In this document: positions 17,362-26,867 of the stretch, in pieces
Layout: the number at the start of each line of letters is the position of its first letter
Position numbering within the stretch: position 1 is the first letter of the stretch
Assembly (NCBI GenBank): GCA_050248275.1
Contig: JBFWSR010000012.1
Location: 37,541 to 101,540, forward strand
DNA from: CAILZL01 sp050248275
GTDB taxonomy: Bacteria; Pseudomonadota; Gammaproteobacteria; Steroidobacterales; Steroidobacteraceae
Reading direction: 5' to 3'
DNA: 64,000 bases
Made by a program: the position numbers and the translations under genes
The notes under the pieces: model-generated
Seen by the model: only the letters and a program-made list of their open reading frames with translations
Told to the model about the DNA's origin: nothing
The model's database searches: none

Positions 17362-18669
17362 ATGCACAGCCAATCCGAGACCAAGCTCACTAATCGCATT
17401 CTGATCGGACTCGCGCTGGGCCTGCTGGCGGCCATCATCACCCTGCTTGCCGGGAAAGCCGTGCCTGGTTTATTGGAGTTTGCCCGCAATCTGGCCACAC
17501 AGGTGCTGGATCCGTTTAGCCAAATCTTCCTGCGCCTGCTGTTCTTCGTGGTATTGCCGCTGGTGTTTTGCTCACTGACCTCCGGCATGTTGCATCTGGG
17601 TGAATTACGGCATCTGGGCCCGCTGGCCGCCCGCACCTTCACCCTGTTCGCACTCAACATGAGCATTGCCGTGCTGCTGGGTCTGTTGATGATGAATACC
17701 CTGCAGCCGGGCGGACAGTTGGATGCTGGTACGCAAACTCGCCTGATGACGGAATATGGCAGCGCCACACAGGGGCACATCAGCAGGCATGCTGAAGCGC
17801 CAGCGATGAATTTGAACACGCTGGTGGACATGTTCATGCCGCGCAACCTGTTCGGCGCCTTCATCGGCAACAGCCGCAGTACGCTCGGCGATGTGCTGCC
17901 CTTGATCCTGTTTGCCCTGTTGGTGGGCGCGGCCGGCCTAAACCTGAGCGAGAGCAAACGGCAACGCCTGCATGCCGGCCTGGATATGGTCAACGAGCTG
18001 ATGACCGGCATTGTGCATTTCGCACTCAAGCTGGCGCCATATGCCGTGCCGGCATTGATCTACAGCGCCGTAGTGAAACTCGGCTTTGACATCGTGATTG
18101 CGTTGGGACTGTTCGTACTGGGTTGCATGACCATGTTGTTGCTGCATCTGTTCGGCACCATGTCGCTATGGCTCAAGCTGTGGACCTTGCGCTCACCACT
18201 CGAATTCTTCAACACCATCAAACCGGTGATCGTTACCGCCTTCTCCACCAGCTCCAGCAGCGCCACGTTGCCTGCCGCATTGACCCTGGCGCGTGATCGA
18301 CTGCATATCCGTCCCAGCACCGCCGGTTTCGTGCTGCCGCTCGGCACCACCATGAACATGAGCGGCACTGCACTTTATGAAGGCTGCGTGGTGCTGTTCA
18401 TTGCGCAAGTATTTGGCGTGGATCTGGGTCTGCTTCAACAACTCACGCTGCTGGGTCTGTCGGTATTAAGCGCCGTAGCCGTGGCCTCCATTCCCGGCGG
18501 CTCCCTGCCCTTGATTGCCGGTTTGCTGGTCTCCTTCAACATTCCGCCCGAAGGCATCGGCATCATTCTCGGCGTCGATCGCCTGCTCGACATGACCCGC
18601 ACCATGGTCAATGTCGGCTGCGATCTGGTGACCTGTGCGGTAGTGGATGGCAAGGACAAGCCTGTATAG
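17362..18669 (+). CDS. DAACS-family dicarboxylate/amino acid:cation symporter
   Basis: A membrane carrier of 435 residues with about eight hydrophobic segments and two re-entrant loops. Diagnostic motifs are the serine-rich STSSSSATLPAAL hairpin and PLGTTMNMSGTALYEG, the substrate and Na+/H+ site of the glutamate/C4-dicarboxylate family (GltP, DctA). A later NVGCDL segment contains the Asn/Asp substrate residues. The start at 17362 (MHSQSETK) has GAGACAAGC just upstream; an ATG at 17344 is an alternative. Whether it prefers dicarboxylates, glutamate/aspartate or serine cannot be decided here. Confidence 0.9.
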   Translation: MHSQSETKLTNRILIGLALGLLAAIITLLAGKAVPGLLEFARNLATQVLDPFSQIFLRLLFFVVLPLVFCSLTSGMLHLGELRHLGPLAARTFTLFALNMSIAVLLGLLMMNTLQPGGQLDAGTQTRLMTEYGSATQGHISRHAEAPAMNLNTLVDMFMPRNLFGAFIGNSRSTLGDVLPLILFALLVGAAGLNLSESKRQRLHAGLDMVNELMTGIVHFALKLAPYAVPALIYSAVVKLGFDIVIALGLFVLGCMTMLLLHLFGTMSLWLKLWTLRSPLEFFNTIKPVIVTAFSTSSSSATLPAALTLARDRLHIRPSTAGFVLPLGTTMNMSGTALYEGCVVLFIAQVFGVDLGLLQQLTLLGLSVLSAVAVASIPGGSLPLIAGLLVSFNIPPEGIGIILGVDRLLDMTRTMVNVGCDLVTCAVVDGKDKPV

Positions 18670-18792
18670 GAGCCGCATCCATCACGACAATGGGAGGTAC
18701 TGGCATAAAAACGCCAACAACTCTTGCAACGACACCTGCAAGCTGCTGGGATGCGCGTCGCAGCCTGCCAAACCACACCACAGAGGTGACCC

Positions 18793-19671
18793 ATGTGCGA
18801 TGACCACTCCATTGACGACATGATCAACCACTTGCGCCGCTCAGGCGAGCTGAGTCGGCGACACTTCGGTGCACTGTCGCTGGGCGCCAGCCTGACAATG
18901 TTGTTGCCGCGCGCGGCAAATGCGCTTGCAGTGACCGAAACCAATGTTGAAATCAACACACCGGATGGCATTGCCGATGCCTACTTCGTCCATCCTGCCA
19001 GCGGCACCCATCCCGGTGTGTTGATCTGGCCTGACGCTTTTGGCCTGCGCCCGGCGTTTCAACAGATGGGCAAGCGACTGGCGGAATCAGGCTACTCGGT
19101 ACTCGTGCCCAATCCTTTTTATCGCAGTGGAAAAGCGCCGTTGTTTCCGGCGGGCGCCTCCTTTGAAGATCCGGAAATGCGCAAGATGGTCATGGCAGCC
19201 ATGTCCACGCTCAGTCCAGAAACCCATGTGACCGATGCCAAAGCCTTCGTGAACTTCCTGGATAGCCAGCTCGCAGTGGACAAGAAACGCAAAATGGGCA
19301 CCACCGGTTATTGCATGGGTGGCCCCATCACCCTGTACACCGCGGCCACCTTCCCTGGGCGCATCGGCGCCGGCGCCTCCTTCCACGGCGGCAGACTGGT
19401 CACCGACAAACCCGACAGCCCGCACCTGCTGGTGCCGAAGATAAAAGCGCAGTATCTGTTCGCCATCGCCGAAAACGATGACATGAAGCAACCCGAAGCC
19501 AAGGACGTACTGCGCGCAGCCTTCGCCAAAGCGCGGCTGCCCGCAGAGATCGAAGTCTACGCAGGAACGTTGCACGGCTGGTGCCCGCCCGATGCAGCCG
19601 TCTATAACGAAGCCCAGGCCGAGAAGGCATGGAGCCGGCTGCTGGCGTTGTTCAAGAAGGCGCTGGTGTAG
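18793..19671 (+). CDS. Exported dienelactone hydrolase-family protein
   Basis: A 292-residue alpha/beta hydrolase with a probable Tat signal: SRRHFG (21-26) followed by a hydrophobic stretch and an ANALA cleavage site near residue 46. The DLH triad is visible as Cys174 in GYCMGG, Asp229 or Asp230 in ENDD, and His261 in LHGWCPPD. Cys in the nucleophile elbow instead of Ser is typical of dienelactone hydrolases, which open lactone rings in aromatic breakdown, although many relatives act on other esters. A good ribosome site (GAGGTGACCC) precedes the ATG. No aromatic-degradation genes lie nearby, so the substrate is open. Confidence 0.87.
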   Translation: MCDDHSIDDMINHLRRSGELSRRHFGALSLGASLTMLLPRAANALAVTETNVEINTPDGIADAYFVHPASGTHPGVLIWPDAFGLRPAFQQMGKRLAESGYSVLVPNPFYRSGKAPLFPAGASFEDPEMRKMVMAAMSTLSPETHVTDAKAFVNFLDSQLAVDKKRKMGTTGYCMGGPITLYTAATFPGRIGAGASFHGGRLVTDKPDSPHLLVPKIKAQYLFAIAENDDMKQPEAKDVLRAAFAKARLPAEIEVYAGTLHGWCPPDAAVYNEAQAEKAWSRLLALFKKALV

Positions 19672-19704
19672 CAGATTCTTCAGCAGCGGCCGAGGAAAAT
19701 GCCC

Positions 19705-20568
19705 ATGTCGAATGCACGCATAGTGGGCCTAACCACGCTGGCCATGCTTGCATTCGCGGGAAATTCATTGCTCTGCCGGATTGCGTTGCAACACGCCAGT
19801 ATTGATGCGGCCAGCTTTACCACCATCCGATTGGTTTCAGGCGCATTGATTCTCTGGCTGATTACAGGAAGGAATCCCGCGAGCAAGCGCAGTCATGGCG
19901 GCAACTGGGCATCTGCTGCTGCCTTGTTCGCGTATGCAGCCGGCTTTTCCTTTGCCTATGTAAATCTGCCGGCGGCAACCGGTGCACTGCTGCTCTTTGG
20001 CGCAGTCCAGACCACCATGATCGGCTATGGTCTCTGGAGCGGAGAACGTCTGGCAGGACTGCAGTTGGTCGGACTCGCGCTTGCATGCGGCGGGATTGTC
20101 GGTCTTTTGTTGCCCGGCATTTCGGCGCCGCCGATTTTCAGCGCAGCATTGATGCTCGGCGCTGGTGTGGCATGGGGCATCTATTCTTTGCGCGGCAGGC
20201 GCACCACAGACCCCATCCACGTGACAGCGGGAAATTTTCTGCGGGCTGTGCCGATGGCGGTTGTTCTGAGCGTATTAACCATCAACAGCGCATCGGTGGA
20301 CCATGCCGGGCTCTGGTATGCGGTTACGTCTGGGGCAATCACATCGGGAATGGGTTACGCACTTTGGTATACGGCTCTACCGGCTTTAAAAGCCACCCAT
20401 GCCGCGATAATACAGCTCAGCGTTCCGGTCATCGCAGCCGTGGGTGGAATTGCATTTATTGGCGAGCCCATCACCCTTCATTTCATATCTGCATCCGTGG
20501 CCATTCTGGGCGGGATTTCCCTGACGGTTTGTAAAAAAGAGACGCACATCCGACACATGCCTGATTGA
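19705..20568 (+). CDS. EamA/DMT-family transporter
   Basis: A 287-residue inner-membrane protein with ten predicted hydrophobic helices in two EamA repeats. The second repeat begins near FSAALMLGAGVAWGIYSL. Such proteins export metabolites or amino acids (family knowledge); nothing here fixes the cargo. The ATG at 19705 is chosen over 19699 because GAGGAA ends seven bases before it. It follows the dienelactone-hydrolase gene by 33 bp and may be co-transcribed. A convergent PLD gene ends 121 bp beyond its stop, and no terminator is visible between them. Confidence 0.85.
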   Translation: MSNARIVGLTTLAMLAFAGNSLLCRIALQHASIDAASFTTIRLVSGALILWLITGRNPASKRSHGGNWASAAALFAYAAGFSFAYVNLPAATGALLLFGAVQTTMIGYGLWSGERLAGLQLVGLALACGGIVGLLLPGISAPPIFSAALMLGAGVAWGIYSLRGRRTTDPIHVTAGNFLRAVPMAVVLSVLTINSASVDHAGLWYAVTSGAITSGMGYALWYTALPALKATHAAIIQLSVPVIAAVGGIAFIGEPITLHFISASVAILGGISLTVCKKETHIRHMPD

Positions 20569-20689
20569 CTATGACACTCGTGAGGTTGATACCGCCCGAC
20601 CTGCTTCTCGTACTCATTTACAGATATGGCGCTGCATACCTGCTGAAAACAGGTTCAATTACATAGCTGAAAACGCAACTTCTATTGGC

Positions 20690-22144
20690 TCATAACCAAT
20701 AATTGAACAAGCGGCTGAATGACTCTTTGATCCTGTCCTTGAAGGGACGCTTACGCCAGTCCTTCAGGGATATTTCCCGAGATTTCATAGAATCAGCCAG
20801 GAATATTTGCTGCATTCGTTCGGCCAGCGACTCGCTGATGATGACAGCCGTTATTTCGTTGTTATGCAGAAAGCTTCGGTAGTCCAGATTGGCGGAGCCG
20901 ATTACGGACAAACTGTTGTCGATGAGCGCGGTTTTTGCGTGCAGCAATGCATCGGTGACTTCAAACAGACGCACCCCACCTTCCAGCAATTTTGTATAAC
21001 CAGCTCTGGCAGCATGAAATACCAGCGTGGAATCTGTAAATCCGGGCAACAAAATCCGGACATCGACTCCCCGTCTGACCGCGGCGATCAAGGCATCCCG
21101 CAAATCTTCCGGCGGTGAAAAGTAGGCCTGTGTAATCCAGATACGTCTGGAAGCATTATCAATCGCAGCCAGATAGGAAGTATAAATTGCCTCATCGCGC
21201 TGTTTGACGCCTGTGCTGGCGACTGCCGACACAATGTCCGTACCGATTTCGGCCAACATTGGAAAGTACTTGCCGCTGTCGTTAGCCACCTGTCCACCCA
21301 GCCCCACCCACGTTTCAAAAAACAGGGCTTGAAACATGCGTACTGCCGGTCCTTCAATCTGGGCATGCGTGTCGCGCCAACCTTCATCCATACCCCGTTC
21401 CGGACCGGGACGCAATACAGAGCCAGAAGAATAAGTACTGCTGATATTGAGTCCGCCGGTGAACGCAACTTTGCCGTCGATCACCAGCAGTTTTCGATGA
21501 TCACGATTATTGTAGCGCCACGGCAAAGTGCGCAGCGGAGTCAAGGGATGAAACGCCTCAACCTGTACGCCGGCCTGCCGCATGCGCTCGAACATTTCAC
21601 TGGCTGAAGTCGCACTGCCGAGCGCGTCGAAAATCACCCGTACTTCCACTCCCTGACGCGCCTTTTCCGCGAGCAACCCGGCAAAGTCCTGCCCCAGTTT
21701 GTCGTCCGCAAAAATATAGGTTTCCACATGGATACTGCTATGAGCACGATCGATATGCTGACGGATATGAGCAAATGTTTCAGGACCATCAACCAATACC
21801 CTGACCTTATTGCCAAGCAGAAACGGCGAACGGGTTTCACGGCGAACGGCATCTGCCAACTTATCGACTTCCGTACGCGCCTCACTTGTCGCAGCGCCGG
21901 AGATATTCTGAATGACATGGCTTGCAGTCGCTTCATTGAGCCGTCGGCCATTTCCCAACACGGGAGAAGCAACTTTTTGTGAGTCATCGCTGACATTTGG
22001 CAGACTGGCGCATGCCGATATGACACTTACTCCAATAATTGATAGGAGGACAGCAATTCTCTTTACGGAACACTTCGCATTGCAGGACAGCTGCAGCCAT
22101 CCTGCATGATGAAATGAATGGCTGACTGGCAAACCACTCTTCAT
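20690..22144 (-). CDS. Phospholipase D-family lipoprotein (cardiolipin synthase C-like)
   Basis: A 484-residue protein with two HKD motifs: His216/Lys218/Asp223 (HRKLLVIDG) and His402/Lys404/Asp409 (HAKTALID), each followed by the GSxN-like segments GGLN and GSANLD. This is the layout of cardiolipin synthases and transphosphatidylases. A lipobox (VISAC, Cys45) follows a hydrophobic helix, so it should be a lipoprotein acting in the periplasm; the 27-residue region before the helix is longer than usual. ETYIFADDKLGQDF and the C-terminal FSRLFNYWL resemble ClsC. Base composition becomes AT-richer from here towards 38 kb. Confidence 0.87.
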   Translation of the reverse strand: MKSGLPVSHSFHHAGWLQLSCNAKCSVKRIAVLLSIIGVSVISACASLPNVSDDSQKVASPVLGNGRRLNEATASHVIQNISGAATSEARTEVDKLADAVRRETRSPFLLGNKVRVLVDGPETFAHIRQHIDRAHSSIHVETYIFADDKLGQDFAGLLAEKARQGVEVRVIFDALGSATSASEMFERMRQAGVQVEAFHPLTPLRTLPWRYNNRDHRKLLVIDGKVAFTGGLNISSTYSSGSVLRPGPERGMDEGWRDTHAQIEGPAVRMFQALFFETWVGLGGQVANDSGKYFPMLAEIGTDIVSAVASTGVKQRDEAIYTSYLAAIDNASRRIWITQAYFSPPEDLRDALIAAVRRGVDVRILLPGFTDSTLVFHAARAGYTKLLEGGVRLFEVTDALLHAKTALIDNSLSVIGSANLDYRSFLHNNEITAVIISESLAERMQQIFLADSMKSREISLKDWRKRPFKDRIKESFSRLFNYWL

Positions 22145-22170
22145 TGGCGGATTTTATAGCCGATTTACGA

Positions 22171-22413
22171 CTATTTTTTCAGCTCTTCGACCGCATCATG
22201 GGTACCCTCTCGTACATCGTCCACGGCATCGTCCACTTTGCTGGAGAGCGATTCCTTGCCGTTTTTGGCCGTATTGATCGCTTCGTCCACTTCTTCTCCG
22301 GCACGTTCAAGAGGCCCCTTCTCCTTGCATGCCGACAAACCAACCCCCAAGACCAAAATACACAGCAAGGAAAAGGCAGACAGTTTTTTTGATGCCAAAT
22401 TAGTTATCGTCAT
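22171..22413 (-). CDS. Small lipoprotein
   Basis: An 80-residue protein with a lipoprotein signal ending in GLSAC (Cys29). The mature part is short, highly charged and helical (GEEVDEAINTAKNGKES, then VDDAVDDVREGTHDAVEEL), like small stress-associated lipoproteins of many proteobacteria. The second ATG (22413) is chosen because GGGAG lies seven bases upstream; the first ATG is too close to it. It follows nothing in the same orientation and opens the stress and envelope block. Function unknown. Confidence 0.75.
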   Translation of the reverse strand: MTITNLASKKLSAFSLLCILVLGVGLSACKEKGPLERAGEEVDEAINTAKNGKESLSSKVDDAVDDVREGTHDAVEELKK

Positions 22414-22752
22414 GTTCATTCTCCCGCTATTCAGGTAAAGGAATTATTCAGCATCTGTGCGGATCAATAATGCAAGCAAGTGCCGCATGACCATGTAGGC
22501 GCGCTCCTATAAATTAATTTCCATTCTCCGAATAAAAAACAAAGCAAAACCGCGATGTCAGATTATTCCTACATTTTATTCACTCAGATGCCTACAGCCG
22601 CAATATAGTACTTGAAATGCAAACTAACAGATTTTTAGGCAAAATCATCCCCGACTCTCTTATACATACGTTGCAAGAGCGAGCATCCGGTCATGCAGTA
22701 TCCTGTTAATAATCCCGGCGTTTCACACCCTCCATCACGGCGCAACACGACC
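22414..22752. other. AT-rich gap
   Basis: About 340 bp without a recognisable gene. It separates the small lipoprotein (minus) from the NarL-type regulator (plus) and should carry both promoters. It includes runs such as ATAAATTAATTT near 22510 but no promoter set I can defend. Confidence 0.45.
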
Positions 22753-23385
22753 ATGGCAAAAATACTTCTGGCTGACGACCATGCCATTGTAAGAAAAGGT
22801 TTGACGCAATTGCTGGTGGAAGATCGAGCTGTCTTCGAGGTCGGCGAGGCGGCTTCCGGCCGGGATACATTGAATATGCTGCGCCAGGAAAAATGGGATC
22901 TGCTGGTATTGGACATCAACATGCCAGATCGCAGCGGCATAGACATACTCCGGCAGATACATGCTTCATACCCAGAAGTAAAAGTGCTGATTCTCAGCGG
23001 CTTTCCGGAAAGACAATACGCGGTGAATGTCTTAAGGGCTGGCGCCAGTGGCTACCTGAACAAGGAAATGGCGCCGGAAGAACTGTTAACCGCAGTAAAG
23101 ACCGTTCTGTCCGGCCGCCGCTATGTAAGCGCCGCTCTCGCCGAACTATTGGTGAACGAACTGGATAGCGACTCCGAAAAGCCAGCGCACTCACAACTTT
23201 CAGAACGCGAGTTTCAGATTTTTTGCAAGCTGGCAGCCGGCTCATCAGTATCGGCGATCGGTGCAGAGCTGTGCCTATCGGTAAAAACAGTCAGCACCTA
23301 TCGCTCACGATTGATGGAGAAGATGGGTTTCAAAAGCAATGCCGATATCACCGCGTACGCATTGCGAAATCAATTGATCAATTGA
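22753..23385 (+). CDS. NarL/FixJ-family response regulator
   Basis: A 210-residue two-domain regulator. The receiver has the acidic pair Asp8-Asp9, the phosphorylation site Asp54 in LLVLDINMPD, and Lys104 in GYLNKE. The C-terminal LuxR-type helix-turn-helix has LSEREFQIFCKLAAGSS and the recognition segment VKTVSTYRSRLMEK. The ATG at 22753 gives the usual family length; an in-frame ATG at 22693 would add 20 residues of low-complexity sequence, and neither has a strong ribosome site. The likely cognate kinase is the HisKA_3-type protein at 23923-25284, with the single-domain receiver gene in between. Confidence 0.9.
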   Translation: MAKILLADDHAIVRKGLTQLLVEDRAVFEVGEAASGRDTLNMLRQEKWDLLVLDINMPDRSGIDILRQIHASYPEVKVLILSGFPERQYAVNVLRAGASGYLNKEMAPEELLTAVKTVLSGRRYVSAALAELLVNELDSDSEKPAHSQLSEREFQIFCKLAAGSSVSAIGAELCLSVKTVSTYRSRLMEKMGFKSNADITAYALRNQLIN

Positions 23386-23475
23386 TGAAACGGCATGAAT
23401 GCTTTGTAAAACCACTTGAAACACCATGACTATGGAAATACTTGTCCGCGTAATTTTTAAGATGATGATGATGAC

Positions 23476-23883
23476 ATGCATATAGAAATGACAGATAAGC
23501 CATTTACCGTGCTCCTAGTGGAAGACTCCCCATTATTATCGGATCGAATTATGGAATTGCTGTCCGCCATGCCCGGCATCACCCCACTGGTTGCAGTCGA
23601 CACGGAGGCCGCCGCCATTGCCGCCATAGAAACGCAAAACCCCGATGCAATTCTGCTTGATTTAAGTCTGAAGCAAGGAACGGGTTTTGGCGTCATGCGG
23701 CACATCAACCGTCTGTCAGACAAACAACCAGCAGTCATAGTGATCAGTAATTATGCGTTACCGCAGTACCGGAAAGAGGCGAAATTTCTGGGGGCGAAAT
23801 TTTTTCTGGACAAGAGCCAGGACCTGGATCTTATTCCAGAAACGCTGAACGCATTGAAACAAAAACAGGAACAAACTTTGTAA
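23476..23883 (+). CDS. Single-domain response regulator (receiver only)
   Basis: A 135-residue stand-alone receiver: acidic residues Glu16-Asp17 in LLVEDSPLLSDRI, phosphorylation site Asp62 in ILLDLSLKQG, and Lys113 in FFLDKSQD. No output domain follows. Such proteins relay phosphate or compete for a kinase. It lies 90 bp after the NarL-type regulator and converges with the histidine kinase gene, with 39 bp between stops, so a three-protein circuit of one kinase and two receivers is likely (inference). An alternative start at residue 5 (ATG, 23488) is possible. Confidence 0.88.
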   Translation: MHIEMTDKPFTVLLVEDSPLLSDRIMELLSAMPGITPLVAVDTEAAAIAAIETQNPDAILLDLSLKQGTGFGVMRHINRLSDKQPAVIVISNYALPQYRKEAKFLGAKFFLDKSQDLDLIPETLNALKQKQEQTL

Positions 23884-23922
23884 ATTACGATACCCCGGGA
23901 ATTACTGAGTAAACTGTCATCT

Positions 23923-25284
23923 CTACGACTTGTTCATCGACTGCTGCGGCACACATGCAATCACCCTGGTCCCGTTTGGAACCACCGGCTCGACATGGAA
24001 GGTTCCACCGACCGCTTGTATCCGATACTTCATACTCAGCATGCCATGGGAACCAATCCGTTTTTCGGCATTATCGGGAAGGCCTATACCATTGTCCTCA
24101 ATGGCCAGTACCAGAATCCGGTCAGAAACATCAAGACGCATCACCACTGACGTGGCCCTGGAATGCTTGGCAATATTAAGCAATGCCTCCTGTGCCACAC
24201 GAAAAACGGCAATGGCGGCTCCAGCATCGAGCCGCGGCTCTTCGACAGGCAAGTCAACAGTTAATGCCATATTCGCCTGGGTACAGGTCTCCTCCGCCTG
24301 CCAGCGTAGCGCAGCCAGCAATCCCATATTGTCCAGCAGCGTGGGACGTAATTCTTCAATAACCCGTCTTTTCAGCGAAACGCCTGAAGCCAACGCGCCT
24401 TGAATGCGTTGCCAGCGAGACTGTACATCGGCATGGGTAAAATCGAATTTTTTTGCCAACTGCACCAGATCCATCTTTATCGCCACCAGCAACCCGCCCA
24501 ATTCGTCGTGCAGCTCGCGCGCCAACCGCGCCTTCTCGCGCTCGGTGGCATTCAGCATATATTTTGAAAGTTCAGTCAACTCGCGAGTGCGCTCAACAAC
24601 CAGTTTGTCAAGCATTGCAGCCGCCGAGCTACGCCGCTTGATATCCCGTGTGATCAATATGCCGATACCCAGCAGCAACAAAATACTCAGTGCAGAAGTG
24701 GCGGCAGAGATATAGCGGTTGATATTGATTTGGTGTTCCAGGTTTTCGATATCTGCATACACTCGTGAACGCTCCCGGCCACGCATGCCTTCCAGCTCCT
24801 CACGCAATTGCGCCATCCATAAAAGCCCGATATCGGTTTTTATAAGCCGTACGGCCTCTGCTTTTCCCCAAGAATGCTTGGCCAGATCGATTGTTGCATG
24901 CATCTCATGGAACTTGCTGTCGATAAGCTTACTGGCCTTTGATAAATGAGGCATCTCATCGAGATCACGCTTACCATACTTTGCCAGCAAGCCATTCAGT
25001 ACAATTTTTACCTGTGTTTCCGCGCCATCAAAGGGAGCAAGATAGTCGGGATCGCCAGTGAGCAGAAAACCACGCTGAGCGCTCTCCGCATCCGCATTGG
25101 CATAAATCAAATCCGCCAATTCTCGCATGCGTTCCTGCCGGTCACGAATAACAGCGTTCAGATTCATAACGTATGACCTGCGCTCTTCAGTGACGAAATA
25201 TGAAACCATCACCATGGCAACGGCCGCCAGCATGGGCATCAATACATAGCGCTTGTCAAAACCAGGGAATGAAATTTCCGGCAT
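23923..25284 (-). CDS. CHASE3-type sensor histidine kinase (NarX/DegS class)
   Basis: A 453-residue inner-membrane kinase. TM1 is at about residues 14-31 and TM2 at about 193-212. Between them lies a helical CHASE3-like sensor with ADAESAQRGFLLTGDPDYL (64-82). The HisKA_3 dimerisation domain carries the phospho-acceptor His259 in RLARELHDELGG. The HATPase domain has NIAKHS (N box) and DNGIGLP (G1 box), then GSHGMLSMKYR. This class pairs with NarL-type regulators, and one lies in the adjacent convergent pair. GGAG nine bases before the ATG at 25284 fixes the start. Confidence 0.9.
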   Translation of the reverse strand: MPEISFPGFDKRYVLMPMLAAVAMVMVSYFVTEERRSYVMNLNAVIRDRQERMRELADLIYANADAESAQRGFLLTGDPDYLAPFDGAETQVKIVLNGLLAKYGKRDLDEMPHLSKASKLIDSKFHEMHATIDLAKHSWGKAEAVRLIKTDIGLLWMAQLREELEGMRGRERSRVYADIENLEHQININRYISAATSALSILLLLGIGILITRDIKRRSSAAAMLDKLVVERTRELTELSKYMLNATEREKARLARELHDELGGLLVAIKMDLVQLAKKFDFTHADVQSRWQRIQGALASGVSLKRRVIEELRPTLLDNMGLLAALRWQAEETCTQANMALTVDLPVEEPRLDAGAAIAVFRVAQEALLNIAKHSRATSVVMRLDVSDRILVLAIEDNGIGLPDNAEKRIGSHGMLSMKYRIQAVGGTFHVEPVVPNGTRVIACVPQQSMNKS

Positions 25285-25518
25285 CAGAAAATGCTCCAAA
25301 TAAAATTTGCGCTTGAGAAGCAGCAGGAATATTTGCTTGAAACATTAATGGCTATTACTGCAATAAATCAAACCAGCTTCTCATTGAGGGCTGTCAGCAA
25401 CATCCTACGCGCTACCCAACTTTACACCGACTGACACGATCGGTAACGAGATTCACACTCCAACCATGAAATTTAACTTTTTCGGCGGAAGTTACCCATA
25501 TATTTTGAGGAGATTCGC

Positions 25519-25683
25519 ATGCTGCACTATGCCGTTGTATTTTTTGTCATCGCGCTGATTGCAGCGCTATTCGGCTTTACAGGTATTGCCGCCGGGGCGG
25601 CCGGCATTGCCAAAATTCTGTTCATGGTATTCCTGCTAGTTGCAGTCGTTACTTTTGTATTAAGCATTTTGCGCAAGAGTTGA
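25519..25683 (+). CDS. DUF1328 small membrane protein (YtjA family)
   Basis: A 54-residue protein made of two hydrophobic helices around FGFTGIAAGAAGIAKILF, the glycine-alanine signature of DUF1328. It is preceded by GAGGAGATTCGC, a strong ribosome site. Family members are stress-associated inner-membrane proteins of unknown role. It heads a plus-strand run with the DUF883, ferritin-like and AI-2E-family genes, all spaced 60-80 bp apart. A TATATTTTGAGGAG stretch just upstream could hold the -10 element. Confidence 0.85.
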   Translation: MLHYAVVFFVIALIAALFGFTGIAAGAAGIAKILFMVFLLVAVVTFVLSILRKS

Positions 25684-25761
25684 AACCCCATATGCAAAGC
25701 CTGTAACTCGGTAAATGCCTCATACCTTACCTCTCTGGTTCCTGACCATTAGGAGAAAATC

Positions 25762-26133
25762 ATGTCCACCAAATCTGAAGTAATCGGCAACGCCGTATTG
25801 AGCGGCATCGACACATTGGAGGCGGGTGCCGAGGAAAAGCTGCATTTTGGTGCGAATGAAGCGCGCAAGCTGACCAAGGCCGGATCACGCTGGGCCGCAC
25901 GAACAGAGACAGCATCGCAACGCAAAGCAAGAATGCTCAAGCGGCAGCTCCATCATGAAGCAAAACAATTGCGAACCCAGGCGAAACAGGCGGCTGGCTT
26001 CGTAACCAGACACACCAGAACCGCCCTGGCAAGTGGCGAGAGGTATGTCAGAAACAAACCCGTCTCTGCGCTGGCAATCGCGTCGGGTGCGGCATTTCTG
26101 TTGGGTATCTTTGCGGGTCGCTTACGACGTTGA
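25762..26133 (+). CDS. DUF883/ElaB-YqjD-like membrane-anchored protein
   Basis: A 123-residue protein with a long, basic, helical N-terminal part (about 1-90) and one C-terminal membrane helix near ALAIASGAAFLLGIFAG followed by RLRR. This is the layout of ElaB/YqjD proteins, tail-anchored inner-membrane proteins that can bind ribosomes in stationary phase (shown for the E. coli relatives). GGAGAAAATC precedes the ATG. Its position after DUF1328 and before a ferritin-like gene supports a general-stress role. Confidence 0.82.
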   Translation: MSTKSEVIGNAVLSGIDTLEAGAEEKLHFGANEARKLTKAGSRWAARTETASQRKARMLKRQLHHEAKQLRTQAKQAAGFVTRHTRTALASGERYVRNKPVSALAIASGAAFLLGIFAGRLRR

Positions 26134-26192
26134 ATGATTTTTGACAGTGAGCTGCAGAATTCTTTTGCGAAGCAAATTACACGAGACAGATC

Positions 26193-26789
26193 ATGAACCA
26201 AAAAACTCATCAAGCAGAAAGCGGCACACCAGAGGCACGAAGTTTTGAACTAAGTTCCGTGGCAGAATTGCGGGCTCGCGCCAGGAAAAGCCTTGATGAA
26301 GGGGCCGTCACTCCCAGTTATGGAGCAGACCGTAAGGCGGTCATCGACATGCTCAATCATGCTCTGGCGACCGAACTGGTCTGTGTACTGCGTTACCGGC
26401 ATCACTATTACATTGCCGAAGGTTTGCCGGCCGAAGCCATTAAACAAGAATTTCTGGTACATGCAAACGAGGAGCAAGCCCATGCCGACTCGCTTTCAGA
26501 ACGCATCATCCAATTGGGCGGCGATCCAAATTTCGATCCTGCCGGGCTGGCAGAGCGCAGTCATGCCGAATACGGCAAAGGCAAGGCCTTGAAAGACATC
26601 CTGCGTGATGACCTGATCGCCGAGCGGGTGGCGATCGAATCCTATACCGAAGCCATCAAGTTCGTCGGAGATGGCGACCCCACCACCCGACGTCTGCTGG
26701 AAAATATTCTGAGCGCTGAAGAACATCATGCAGAAGAAATTGCCAGCATGCTGGCCAATTTGAGCCAGTGGCAGAATAATCCTACTTGA
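26193..26789 (+). CDS. Ferritin-like di-iron protein (bacterioferritin/Dps-like)
   Basis: A 198-residue four-helix-bundle protein. Candidate di-iron ligands are Glu61 (ATELVCVLRYRHHYY), Glu94 and His97 (NEEQAH), Glu144 (AERVAIESY), and Glu176 and His179 (AEEHHAEEI), at the spacing of the ferritin-like superfamily. The 45-residue N-terminal extension is not part of the bundle. Members of this group are often labelled bacterioferritin, but I see no haem-binding Met at the usual place and cannot tell storage from detoxification. It lies within the stress run that starts at 25519. Confidence 0.82.
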   Translation: MNQKTHQAESGTPEARSFELSSVAELRARARKSLDEGAVTPSYGADRKAVIDMLNHALATELVCVLRYRHHYYIAEGLPAEAIKQEFLVHANEEQAHADSLSERIIQLGGDPNFDPAGLAERSHAEYGKGKALKDILRDDLIAERVAIESYTEAIKFVGDGDPTTRRLLENILSAEEHHAEEIASMLANLSQWQNNPT

Positions 26790-26867
26790 AACTGGCGGCA
26801 TCCATGATCGTATCCTGAAAACTGCGGGTCCTGGGTGCCGATCTTTTTTGTGAAATGAGGCGCGCAC

